Origin: Limnoperna fortunei
Taxonomy: Eukaryota; Mollusca; Bivalvia; Mytilida; Modiolidae
Direction: 5' to 3'
Assembly (NCBI GenBank): GCA_944474755.1
Contig: OX104117.1
Coordinates: forward strand, 67,261,522 to 67,325,521
DNA length: 64,000 bases
Each line of letters begins with the position of its first letter. Position 1 is the stretch's first letter. The notes beneath the pieces were generated by a model. That model was not told the origin of the DNA. It was given only the letters and a program-made list of their open reading frames with translations, and did not search any database. Shown here in pieces: positions 21,480 to 35,200 of this stretch. Position numbers and translations under genes: made by a program.

Positions 21480-24400
21480 AAACAGACTAGATAACAAATT
21501 TGATGAAGTTAAAAATACTTTGTTATTTGCGAAAAATCAACCAAACATAGTTGGTTTATGTGAAACTTTTCTAACTCAAAATATGTCTGACAATCAACTA
21601 ATAATTCCTTGTTTCAATTTTGAAAGAAAAGATAGGATGCAGCTTAATGCATCCATCACAGATAATCCACTATCTATATTTTTCTCTTATCTAATCATCA
21701 TTTTACTTTGTATTAATGAATTAAGTAAACAAGTTCATACTTATGATTATATTCAAGCTAATGAAAATGTATATAACTTTAATGAAACAAATGGTTTTAT
21801 TATGTGTTCTCATAATACAAACAGAATATCTAATAAGTTTGATGAAATTAAGCATAATCTTTTAGATGCTAAAAATCCACCCCACATTATAGGGTTTTGT
21901 GAAACTTTTCTTGATAATTCAACAACTGACAATGAGATTGAAATTCAAAATTACTCATTAATTAGGAAAGATAGGGTCACCCATGGTGGAGGGTTATTAA
22001 TATATTTTTCAAATAATGTAAATTGTAGGAGATTAGAAGAATTGAAATCTGATCTTGAAACTGTATGGTTGGAGGTGAAACCAGATCACAGAAAATCTTT
22101 TCTCGTTTGTTTTGTGTATCCCCCCCCCCCCCCCCCCCACCCACAGTCATTAACAGAATGGTTTGATAAATTTGAATATGAATTGTTAAATGCAATGCAA
22201 ATTAATACTGATATAATTCTTATGGGAGATTTTAATCTTGATTTTTTAACTCCAAATAAAATATCTCCAAAATGGATTAGTATCTTAGAAACACTTAATT
22301 TTCATCAAATTATCCAAGAACCAACTAGAATAACAGAAAATTCTAAAACTTTAATAGACCATATATATGTTAGAAACAGAGATAAAATAGAACAAATAAA
22401 TGTCCTAAAATACAGCTTAAGTGATCACTACCCTGTAAGTATTATTTGAAATGATAAAATTACTACAAGAAAACATTCTCACACCACTGTTACATTTAGA
22501 AATTTTAGAAAATTTGATGAATATTCTTTCTTAAATGATTTAACTACTGCACCCTTCTATGAAGTTGAAATGGAGTGTGATCCAGAGAAATGTATTGAAA
22601 TATGGTATACTATTTTCAGCAGTATTATAAATAAACATGCCCCACTGATCACTAAGAGAATAAAGAGAGAAAAACAACCTAAATGGTATAATGAAGAAAT
22701 TAGTAATGCTAGAAAAATGAGGGAAAAATATCATGCTCTTAGGTCCTGGTCAAATTATAGATTTTGGAGAAACAAAACAATTCAACTCACAAATGATGCT
22801 AAAAATTATATTACAACAACATGGTAAATGATTCTAAAGATCCAAGAATCTTGTGGAGCTGCATTCAAAGTCTTACTCCTACACCAAATACAACACCATA
22901 CAAATTAAAAATTGAAGATGACAAACATGTTACTGACACAAAAGAAATTGTTACTATATTTAATAAGTTTTTTACTACATGTGTAGACAAATTGAGAGAA
23001 ACTAACTCTGATTCCTCATGCACTGATTTTATCAAGCTAAGAGAATTTGTAATGGATAAATTAGCACAACCATTTTCAATTCCCTACATACAGGTACCTG
23101 ATTTACTACTATAAATAAACTTAATGTAAATAAATCAGCAGGATCTGATTGTATTGGTCCAAAGTTACTCAAACTAAGTGCACCATTTATTGTGTCTTCT
23201 TTAACTTATATATTCAATAAAATCATTGAAAAGGGTATTTTTCCTGATATTTTAAAAAATGCAAAAGTATCACCAATATTTAAATCAGGAGATAAAGATT
23301 TAACTTCAAACTATAGGCCAATTTCAGTTCTCCCCACTTTAACAAAACTTATTGAACACCATGTTCGAAAAAATTTCTAGTTATTTGTCAAATTTAAATT
23401 TACTTCATCCAGCACAATCAGGATTTAGACCAAATCATTCATGCCAAACCGCTCTAACTAATATTATTGATCATATTCTTGAACAAATGAATGAAGGGAA
23501 CATAAACATTGCAATCCTTCTGGACCTAAGAAAAGCTTTTGATGTAGTTGACCATGATATATTATGCAAAAAATTAAATATATATGGATGTAATACAAAA
23601 ACAGTTGAATTTTTCAGGTCATACTTGAACAATCGAACACAACAAGTCCAAATAGGAAATATTAAATCTGATCCAATGAAAATCAAGTATGGTGTCCCCC
23701 AAGGTTCAATACTTGGACCTCTTCTCTTTATATTATATATTAATGATTTTCCCCTTCATGTTAAATATTCCCTTACTGATCTATATGCAGATGACTCAAC
23801 AATTCATTTGTCTGATAAAAATGTAGATGTTCTGCAACCCAAAATTCAAGAAGACATACTTGAAATTGAAAAATGGTGTCAAGAAAATAAAATGTTTATA
23901 AATTGTAGTAAAACAAAGTGTATGGTTATTGGAACTAAGCAAAAGCTTGTTACACAAAATAAAAATTTCAATCTGTCTAAAATCAATACCATTGGAGATT
24001 TCAAATTGTGAAAAAATTTTAGGAATTAAAATAGACTCTAATCTACACTGGACTGAACAAGTTGACAGTGTATGTTAAAAAATTTCAAGTCGAATCTATT
24101 TGTTGTCAAAGATTAAAAGGTATCTAACTCTCGATTCAATCAAACTGTTTTATAATGGTTATATTTTGCCTTTAATTTATTGTATCACTATTTGGGAAAA
24201 TTGTAGTGCAGTAAACTTGAATCGTATTGCAAAACTCCAAAAAAGAGTTGTCAGACTTATTTTAGATGCTGACTTTTTAGCCCCATCTGCTCCTCTTTTC
24301 AAAAAATTAGAATTTTTGACAGTTGAAAATAGAATTCTGTATCATAAATGTATTTTAGTTCATAAATGCATTAATAATGAAGCCCCACAATATCTTACAA

Positions 24401-24950
24401 GAAAGATAAATTACATCTCTAATGAAAATCCTTATCAATTACGAAATGCAACAAATGGAGATTTGTGTATTCCAAAACCAAAAACAGAACTTTTTAAACA
24501 ATCCTTTTTCTATTCTGGACCTTTTCTCTGGAATAGACTTCCAATCACTGTACGTTCCTGTAAATCTCTAGATACTTTTAAGATTAAATTAAAATCATTT
24601 TTATTGAATACACAAAATCAAGAGATAATTTAGACAATTATAATGTTATATTTTGTATACAATATGGACCTTAACATTTACATGTTTAATGTTTCTTGTT
24701 CATCTGTTTTAATGATATGTGTTTGTATGCTTCATTATTTTAAATGTATTGTGAACTTTCATTTTATATTTTTTTCCTTTTCTTTTCTTTTTTTTTTCTT
24801 TTTTGTAATTGTGTAATACATGTATTATGTTATCTCTTGTATTCATGTAACTTTGTATGATGAACTTTATGAGGGCCTCAGGGAAGATTAGTTTTTAACT
24901 AACTGAGTTACCCTCTTTAAATAAAGCATTTATTATTATTATTATTTATC
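21480..24950 (+). pseudogene. Non-LTR retrotransposon (LINE), decayed, CR1/L2- or Jockey-group-like
   Basis: The endonuclease region shows MGDFNLDF (about 22221-22244) and SDHYPV (about 22419-22436). Reverse transcriptase shows FRPNHSCQTALT, LLDLRKAFD (Asp at 23523), GVPQGSILGPLLF and the catalytic YADD (23784-23795). A C-terminal tail runs to 24633. The frame is broken by an in-frame TGA at 22447-22449, a TAA at 22825, and shifts near 22825, 23100, 23370 and 24010, so it is inactive. A C17-19 run inside the endonuclease (22120-22138) encodes a Pro tract. The 3' end is an ATT/TTA microsatellite (about 24930-24948). The N-terminal endonuclease segment appears twice (see findings). Confidence 0.9.
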
Positions 24951-25090
24951 ACAACTTTGTGCACATAGATTTTAATCTAAAAATAGATCGTAAAAGACTA
25001 ATTTTACCTGTGCATGATGATGTGTGTTACACATCAAGCCTTAATAAATGTATCTGATTACTATTTAAACATAATATAAACTAGTAACAA

Positions 25091-25346
25091 CTGTGTTGGC
25101 ATGCCAACACAAGATGTCTCCTAAACAAACCTCCATTGCCACTATAATCTTCAGCATGTTGAAGTACAAAACTTCAGGTCACCCATAACATGTTCCCAAA
25201 GTTTGGTATTGATAAGACATTGCATCTCAGAGAAACTGTGTGGGCAAGATTGAGAGGAAAGAAAACAAAAAGAAAGAAGAAAGGAGAATAATAATAAGAA
25301 ACCGGACAAAAACAATATGTCTCCCTAAACTTTGTTTGGGAGACAT
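25091..25346. mobile_element. Small hairpin-ended element
   Basis: Opens with the palindrome TGTTGGCATGCCAACA and closes with a stem-loop TGTCTCCC...GGGAGACA at about 25317-25345. Another ATGTCTCCTAAACAAAC block just inside the left end is inverted relative to the right one. No coding capacity. Confidence 0.5.
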
Positions 25347-26134
25347 AAATATATTAATTTTCAACCAGATAGTTGTCTTAACCACTTGTGTGCAAATTAT
25401 TTGAATCTTAAAATAGACAGGATGTCCCTTTACACATGTAGGTCACGAAAATGTTACCTTGGAGAACAGAAATAAAGGTACACAAAACATTGATTTAAAG
25501 ATTAAAATGATTACAAACAACAAAATGTAAACGTTTCATAACATTTTATTTTTAAAACAAACTAAATAATATACAAACTTGTAGTCCCTGTAATTGTTAC
25601 CATCATGGAAGATTGTTCTTCAAAGTGTGATAAGTTACACAAACATGATTTGTTTGCAAAAATCAAAAACATAAATACCACAAAATGTATGGTGCATGTC
25701 TTACTGCTTTGTTATTACCAGGATGACTTAATCTTGTTTCAATGGCAAATAGTCTGGGTTTTTCTTTGCAACAAACTGAATTTCGTCCTTTGCTATTAGC
25801 TGGTTGAAAAAACATTTTTGCGATGGCTAATGGTTCTGTGTTTTGAATTATTTTGCAAATAAACGAATTTTGCTGTTAAGAAGTTTGCAATTAAGTGGAT
25901 TTAACTGTAATAAACGATGATCAAAATTTATTGAATTGTTGCAATAGACAGGTTGTTATAAAGGGATGACATTATCATCAACAACAAAAATTAAAGTTAA
26001 TTTGCGACATAATGACAATGTCTAACAATTTAATTAGAAAAAAATGTTTCATTTCTTCTAAAATGTCAGGTAAACAATTTTGATGCATGTTTGTAACATG
26101 CATTGCAAAGAAAAAAAGTTCTGTCTAAGTTTGA

Positions 26135-26224
26135 TTACAATAATTCAAAGATCCTTCTCTGGAGATACTTCATCTTATCTCTTTTTGTGTAATGCAATGC
26201 TGAATCCCACTCATAAATTGGAAT
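26135..26224 (-). CDS. FASTKD-like terminal coding exon (RAP end)
   Basis: A 90-nt exon (TTTCCAG acceptor). It encodes IPIYEWDSALHY and KYLQRRIFELL, then TAA at 26137-26135. The I-P-x-x-E-W and K-x-x-Y-L-x-x-x-I-F pattern is the canonical RAP C-terminus. A reverse-strand AATAAA near 25545-25550 could serve polyadenylation. Confidence 0.92.
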   Translation of the reverse strand: MPIYEWDSALHYTKRDKMKYLQRRIFELL

Positions 26225-29200
26225 CTGGAAAGATATGACATTCATACTAATTTTATATTAAAGCTGCCATGCCATACTGTCAAGTCAAAGTTCAAGCTCC
26301 GTAACATGTAACTTGAATGTGCAATTTACGTCAGAATACTATTCTGAAATAATGCAATGATTATAATGTCCAATGCAAAGAAATTTTTTGTGATAAAACC
26401 ATGACAGTATTAGTAATTCATGGCTTCTATGTAGAGAACATAAAATTCCCAAAGCGTTATGGATGCATAAGCAAAATTTGGATTTATTTTTAATTATTGC
26501 TGTCTAACTTGCAGTACATAAATTAACAATGAGATCTGAGAACAACTAGAGGCAGCCAGAAGTACCTAGATTTAAAGGCGATTCAGAACGGTCGAGTATA
26601 AAAATATGTATTACAGTACAAAGAACTCCCCTGGACCTTTGGTCCAGGTGAGCTTTTGCCATCACTTGTCGTCCGTCGTAAACTTTTTCAAAAATCTTCT
26701 CCTCTGAAACCACTGGGCCAATTTTTTTCAACCTTGGTCACAATCATCCTTAGGGTTCCTAGTTTCAAGTTTGTACCCAGGGTGTTGATCAACAGACAAA
26801 TATGGCCACTGTTATTAAAAATAGAACATGGGGGTCAACACAGGTTTTTGATCATTTTCTCAGAAATTATAATAGCTATAGAGAAAACTGTTACTTCAAA
26901 TTGATCAGCACATTAAGGTCTACAATAGTTTCTATTAGTGTGAAGTTGTGTATTGGCTTCTTGTAGGAGTTATTGCCCTTTATTGACGATTTTTGACAAA
27001 ATTTTTGGTATTTACAATATAACCTGAAAACTATACGAGGTAGAATGAAACTGTAAATGGCAAAAATGATCAGCAATAAAAGCTCTACAATTAACTTGAT
27101 AGGTCTGAAATAGCCAAATGACTCCTTATATGAGTTATTGCCCTTAAATTGCAATTTTTTAATGAAATTTTCCGTTTTTTGTCCTGTAACTTTAAAACTA
27201 TAACAGCTAGAGTAAAACTGTAAAATTGCAAAAATGATCAGCAATACAAGCCCTACAATTCACTGTATTAGCCTGAAATTGTCAGATGACTCCTTATAGG
27301 AGTTATTGCCCTTAAATGGCAATTTTTCATGAAAGTTTCCATTTTTGTCCTATAACTTGAAAACTATAGCAGCTAAATTGAAACTGTAAATTGCAAAACT
27401 GATCAGCAATAAAGGCCCTACAATTCACTTAATTTGTCTGAAATTGTCAGACAACTCCTTAAATAAGTTATTGCCCATAAATGAAAATTTTTTATGAAAT
27501 TTTCCGTTTGTGTCCTGTAACTTAACTAGAGGCTCCCAGGAGCCTGTAATTGCTCACCTGGAATCCAAATGACTTCAACTATATTTAAATTATTGAAATT
27601 AACAGTTTCAGTCTAGTTGTTATAGCTTTTAAGTTACTGTGCAAAAACTTAACTTTTCTTCAAAAATTTTAGTTAAATACAATAACTCCTATAAGGTGCC
27701 ATCAGACAATTTCTGAAAATTAAATGGTTTGTAGGCATTGTCCTTTAGGGTACTTTAGAAATTTACAATTTTACTCTACTAGTAGGTGTGTTATAGACTA
27801 ATTTATAATTCAAAAACTATTCATTTGTCCAAATTCATAATGAAAGGGCAATAACTCCTATAAAGAGTCATCTTGCAATTTTGGACTAAGCAATCATTTG
27901 TAGGGCTTGTATTGCTGATCATTTGTGCAATTTACTGTTTCAATCTAGCTGCTATAGTTTTCAAGTTACAGGACAAAAATGGAAAATTTCATAACAAAAT
28001 TGTCATTTAAGGGCAATAACCCCTATAAGGAGTCATCTGACAATTGCAGACCAATTAAGTGAATTGTAGGGCTTTTAATGCTGATCATTTTTGCAATTTA
28101 TAATTTCACTCTAACTGTTATGGTTTTTAAGTTACAGGACAAAAACGGAAAATTTCATAAAAAATTGTAATTTAAGGGCAATAACTCCTGTAAGAAGTCA
28201 TCTGACAATTTCAGACTTTATAGTAATTTGTAGGGCTTGTATTATAACGTATCAGTATCATTTTGGTTACAGGCTATCAAATTTTATATTTTAAGGGGAT
28301 GCAGGACACTTTCACTGAAAATAATTTGTCAATGAATTTTCTTTAAATTCGGTATGTAGTTAGTTTTTTATACAGGTTATTATAATTTAAAATAAAAAAT
28401 AGGGGTTTCAGAGCTTATTTACAAGGGGTTCAGCACAACAATTTTCTAATAGAGTATACAAAGAAGACAATAAAAAACACTAAAAGAAAGGATTACAAAA
28501 ATTCTGGCAAATGAAATTTTCTGAATTTTTTATATAATGTCAAGAAATTGGTATACATTTTAGTGATGGAAAGAAAAATAGGGGTCTCCGAAATAAATTT
28601 TTGTCCATTGGGAAATAACTGGTCAAAAAGTGCTAAAAATGTTATTGTTTGGTCAGAATTACCTAACTAGTTAAAAATTTTCTTTTTTTTAATTTGCCAA
28701 TACCTAACTCATTTATGAAAAAACGTTTTATTTCCACCATTATTAAATTGAAGTAATAATATAGGTATAAGACTTTCATTATTATTTCAAATTTTATGGA
28801 AATTAAGAGTGAATAATAAAAGAAATTATTATTAAATTTACCATAAATGTTCTATTTTCACAAAAAATGGTGGATGGTGTCCTGCATCCCCTTAAAATGC
28901 TACCCCCATTAATTAGTTGAAGCATTTATTAGTTACCTCTACCACATTATATCCCAATATCTGTAGATGACGAATTTTCATCTCCTTTGATGCTAACTTT
29001 CTAATACTATTGAAGCAGTAATCATTGGCTGTCATCAAAATAAAGACAAACCTACAACAGATAGGCAACTTATAAAGACCAAAAGAGTTTATGAAAAATG
29101 TTTAAAATATTGTGCCTTTAACGTTCAGATTGTCAAATATATAAATAAAATCAAAAAGATAAAAAAATACATACAGTACTTCGAGAAAATGTTGAATAAG

Positions 29201-32200
29201 ATTATTGCTTCTGTGGCATGTGGCATAGGTGGATATTATACAATTAATGACTTTAGATAAGGTTAATATCATGATTTATCAACCCAAGAGATCAGATAAT
29301 TACCGAGGCCATTGGCCGAGGTGATTACAGATCTCGAGGATTGATAAATCAGGATATTAACTGAAATCTAAAGTTATCAATTGTTTTATTATATGACACA
29401 TACAACAAAAACATTTTTTTCAAAAGTTATTTTTATCTACAAAGAAAGATAAAAATTGAAGCTTACACATATTACACTTATTTACAAAAAATGTACGGAT
29501 TTTCCCTGATAGTATATTTAGGTACACGTTGAAGCTTACGCAAGTAATGATCACCTCGCGTGCATACTTGCGCAGGGATTATCATATTTTGCAATAATAG
29601 GTAAAATACCCTTTGAACCAATGAAAATCAAAGTTATTTACAGCCATATAATAATGACTAATGTTCACCTGTGTGTCAATGCTTTGGTTGCAAGTTTCAG
29701 TCAACCATAATTGAAATGGATTGCCAATTTTCCTGCCAAAAAGTGTTTTCAAGTTCAAGGCTGGATTTCTCAAAACAGACTTAAGTCACACGCAAGACTT
29801 ATTTTTTTCTCCACAACTATTGGAGGGTTAACACTAGCTCTAGCCTCTGTCCAAGATTTAGGAGATAGTTGAAATTTTGAGGAGAATATATAACCTTACG
29901 ATCTAGTTGTTTTACTAATAGCAAAACTCTTCTGACGACTTTCCTTTGTTGGTATTTCTTGCTTTATGTTTCTTAAATTTTTGACAGCGATTTTTTACAT
30001 AATTACAATGTATTTGCCAAACAAGGGCAAGATTGCTACACGTCCTGCAATGGTGGCCATCTTGTATTTTAGATTGGCATAAAAAACTAAATTTGTAGAG
30101 AACATCAAAGGTACATTTTTACAATATTACATATTGATTTGTCCAGCAGTTGGTGAGGATTTTTGTAATTAAGCCAATCATAACACATTAATAGCCCTGG
30201 CAGGAATGTTTAATTTCCAATTGGCTTGAAAAACTCAAATAATAATTTAACTTTTAAAACATCATTTCTTCGTAATTTGTTTCATTGTGTAGAACAGTTC
30301 CAGAGAAGAAGCTGTTTGCATATTTTTCCCATAGGGTTATACATTAAACTAAGTCCTACAATAGTGGCCATCTTGAACTTTGGATCAACATAAAAAAAAA
30401 CAAAATTTGTAGAGGACCATTTAAGGTACATTTCTGCAGTACTTCAAATTGATCCAACGATTTGTAAGAAGATTTTTTTAATTCAGAAAGCATTAAAATG
30501 GTCCTGACAGTAATGCTGAATACTTGATCAGCACCAAAAATTCAAACTCTGTTAAGAACCACCCAATACACATTCCTGCCAAGTTTAAATTCGCCAAGTG
30601 GTTTAGAAGAAGAAAATAGAAATGTGATAAAGTTTACAGCTGACAATGAATGAAGCCAAGTGATGAGAATAGCTCGCTCAGATGACTCTTTGGGTCAGGT
30701 AAGCTAATACGTATGCAAAACTAAAATAATTTTGATTGGTATTTGGGAAAGAGCTAAAAAACATACATGATAACACTTAGTTGGAATTATATTCAAAATT
30801 TATTTGATCCCTTGATAAAATTTGCAAGCATTGCAGAATGCCCTAAAGACTTTTACATGAAATCATGATGAATTAACAACTAGCTTTAAGAATTAATTTT
30901 GTCATTTCTCCTAACTGAACATTGCATGTCCAAACATGTTAACTGTGCATGGTTATCAGAAAAATTCAAACAGTTGTTGTGGTATAAAATTGTATGTTGC
31001 TTCTAGGTTGAACCCGTAGTTATGACCAAAACAGAAAGAGTAAATCTTTTTTTGTCCTAATAGCCCTCCAGATTACATTATTTGAAAAAAATACTTGAGT
31101 CAAACCCTGGATAGCAACATAAAACATTCTCCTGATTTGATCGTTGAAAACAGGGATGTAGATTTTAAAATTTACAGCACCTTTTGACTGTTGGATCAAC
31201 TATGTTCTTTGCAACATCATAATCCATAGGTAGACCTTTGGCAGTTGTGTACATATCAAAGTCTGAAAATAAACATTAGAAAAAATAATTTAACATAATG
31301 ATATTTAACATTAAAATACAATGTTCAGAGCATCAACAGCTTTTATACTGGGACAGGATATGAAATGTAATAAACCAAAATATAAATAAAACACCTAAGA
31401 CTCGATTTTGTTTAAAGGTATAAAGGCTGTGCCGTAAGTAAATCTAAAAAAATTGAGCAATGCTCATTAACTGATGCCCTTTTCCAGACATGTCCATGTT
31501 AACACTTTCTGTAAATTGCATAAAAATATTAAGAAATTTAAAAATTCCTGTTAATTGCATAAAATAATCAAGAAATTGACATATTCATTTCAAAATCTGG
31601 CATTTTAATAACGAGGTTATCACAGTTTCTACCAACAGAATTATCAAAAAGCTTGTTTTGACAACCTTCTTTTATATTATAATTGTTGTTACAAGAATTA
31701 AGATAATATAAAAGAGTCACCTTTTAGTTTTAGGGATCAATACAGCTTTTAATTGGACAACTGTTTCTTGCATATTTCAGTTAATTGCATAAGTGTCTCT
31801 GATGATTGATTATGCAATCAAGAGGAATCCACTGTATTATTTTTAATTGACAAACCGGCAATGTGATTCTGTGGCCATTACACTGTAAAACTTTTTCACA
31901 AGTGGTAAACTGTACTAACCTGCTGTGTAATAATATGGCAATACAACAGCTCTTCTATAACTCTGAGGCCCTACAAGATCTGCGAGAACTGGTTCAAATC
32001 GGTTCCTGAATACTTTTTTTCTATGTGACGATTCAAAGACAATGTAATCTATAAATAGAACAGCATATAATTGTCCCTGGCTCAGAAGCACATATTATGT
32101 CTTTGCAAGGGCAATCAGGTAAATTTTTTTTATTTTCTAAAGAAGACAACCCAAAGAGAGACATAATATCACTCTGCTACTGCTGTTTATTCATCTCAAC

Positions 32201-35200
32201 TCACCCCTTGATATAAACATAATAAGACATGTAATCTGATAAGACATGTAGGCATGTTTGTTTGTTTGAATGGTGTTTTAACGCCACTTTCAGCAATTTT
32301 TCAGCTATTTCATGGCGTCCAGTTTTTATTGGGGGAGGAAGCCGAAGTACCCGGAGAGAACCCCGACCTGCGGTAGGAAAACTGGCATGTAGGCATGAGA
32401 AATCTTACAACACAATTTCCCATAAATTACACCCACATATATAATTGACTGATGTTGATTTCACACATGTACATGATATTGATGATGTAAAGATTTGAAT
32501 TAAATGTCATAAATGTAGGATGAGACAGAAAACTACAATTTTACATATAATTTTAAATAATTTTTACAAAAAACTGGAAAAGACCGGAAACTACAAAAAA
32601 CCTTCAAAATCAAAAACCTGATGTAATTGCATCATTTCAATGAAAAAATCCTTATTTCAGAAAAATTGCAAAGATTGGCATCTTTGTCAATGTTACCTTC
32701 TTGTTACTGGAATAAATAAATTTGAGGACATTTCTGCAACACATGAACATTGTCAAGTGTTGTTTAAACGTTTCTTCTGGTAACAAAGACAAGTAAATAT
32801 AACCTGTTATTGTACGTACAAATCAAGCAAGTTGGACGATTTCTACTCCCTTGGCATCAGTTAAAAAATCAAAATTATTTATGTTGTCTTAAGTATGGTA
32901 CTAGTTTCAAATTAAATGTATAAAAAACTTCTTGGAAACAATGTCTAACTGAAGTTTTAAAACCACAATGGGTCAGGTGAGCTAATAAACAGAACCATGT
33001 ACTAAAACATTATAATATATGTTTGTAGCTTGTTTTTTCATTTTGCCATGGGTGTCTGAGTCTACACATTTCCCAATCTCCTGATGCTATAAATATTCAT
33101 ATTAATATAATGTCGGTAAATTTCATGAAAAAGAGATTGCTTGTTTGTTTTACACCTCTTTCAGCAATTTTTCAGCTATATCATGGCATCCCAGTTTTTA
33201 TTGCGGGAGGAAACAGGAGTTACCAGAGAAAACCCTCGACCTTTGGTCGGAAAACTGGAAATCCTTGTCAATTAAGATTAGAGTCAAGTACACCCTGCTT
33301 GTGAGACACGAACCTGCAACCTCAGTGATGACAGACCACTCAATAATAAACAAAATACCTAACCACTTGGTCACCGAGGCCCCTAAACCATTCAGTAAAT
33401 ACCTAACCACTCGATCACCGAGGCCCCTAAACCATTCAGAAACAATCTACATGCCTCTGTATTTCTTTTTCCTCTGTTTGACCCACATTGCATTAGACGA
33501 TGCTGCCTCTGTATCATAAAGCATGTGAAAAGTCACTAGTCTGTCTAATTTGTCTGAAATGCTCTCTTTTTTTCTGTCTGAAAAAAGAACATAATTAGAT
33601 GTCAAAATAGTAGATATTTGTGTGTATACAGGTGTTTGATTACACTTTTGGCATTTTTTTGCTATACTGTGGATTCTTTTATTTTCATGGGTATCAAGTG
33701 TTCATGGTTGGAGGAAAAAAGAAATTTCGTAGGATTAATAAAATCATGGTTCGGACATCATTAAAACAATAGAAAAAGTCTGAAATGGCCAGATTGTGAA
33801 GCAAGTGCTTTAATAAATAGGGAATGGTTTACAATTTGTTGAAAGTAGGTTTTGGGTTTGTGTAAAAAAATGTAGAAGTAGTTGATTACACAAAATAGTC
33901 CCTGTCTTCTGTTCTCAAAAATGATCGAGTTCCAAAGTCTGGAAAATTAGGAAAAAGATCCTAAAACAATTCCAGAATAGAAAATGCACAATAGTTCTGT
34001 GCCATCTGTGTTGAAATCTGTAGGAGGAGTTGATTACACAAAATAGGTACAGTCTTCTGAAAAATGACTAAGTCTGGCAAATTAGGAAAAAAATCCTGGA
34101 ACTCTTCCATGTTAGCAGGAGCACAACTTCAATACATGTAGAATCTTTCTGTGAAGTTTCAGAGATCTGGGTTGAACACTGTAGGAGGAGTTGATTACAC
34201 AAAATTGATACCCTATTTTCCCTGCCACCTCCACCATACTCTAACCGGAGTTTGCACTTCATGCAACCCAGTCAATAAAGAATAAATAGTGATGAAGATG
34301 CCTACAGTTTCTGGTATTTACATACGGTGTTAATCTGTACATTTCTAAATTGATAGTTTTGTTTTGAAAAGAACATGCTATAAACATTTTAATCTGATGT
34401 TGCTTTGTAATAGTATAGATAAATAACCAAAGATGCTTATCTTTAATGGCCTTATTTCTCCTGTCCATTGCCAACCATAATTTGTAAATGTAATAATGAA
34501 CAACATTTCCAGTTAATCAAGAAATTTTTGGTTGCCACCCTCATCAGTATGCAAATTTTCAGAGCTACCGAGTAAGACATCTCATTTACATTGATATTTT
34601 TCAAGACATCTCATTTACATTGATATTTTTCTGAGGAAATCATTAAGTCTTTTTAACTGACGTTAATCATTCAGGATGTTCACTTTTTCAAAAGGCCATA
34701 ATTGTACATGTACATTGCTAAAATGACAGTAAAGATTTCAAGTTAAATAGGTCATTCATTCATAGACTTGTCATATATAAAAATACCTGGGAGGAGCAGA
34801 AAACTACTGATAACTATTTCAAAATGGAGTATTCAGATAACAATACATTTAGACATTCCTAACAAACAATAATAAAGGTCGTACTAACCTGACTATTAAT
34901 CATTTTTTTCGGGAAAAAGGAAATTGGAAAAAAATTCCCTAGCTAACAAAGAAACTGAATAGCAGATCTATTTATTAGAAGATAACCTACTCACATTTTG
35001 TTGTAAATCGAATGTTCACCAATGAAAATATAACAACTTATTGGGACGAAATTTTATTGAATGTTTATTTATTTCCTGCAACAGGCAACATGTGTTCAGG
35101 ACTTATACAATTACAACATTTAGGAAGTGCAGAAGACCCTCTAATTTTATAAACAAATTACAAAATATATTATGAATAAATTTACTTTTCGGTACAACTG

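Noticed and set aside
29705..29745. Possible SINE body piece (GGATTGCCAATTTTCCTGCC)
   Set aside because: Only about 25 bp resemble the family, and neighbouring blocks are absent.
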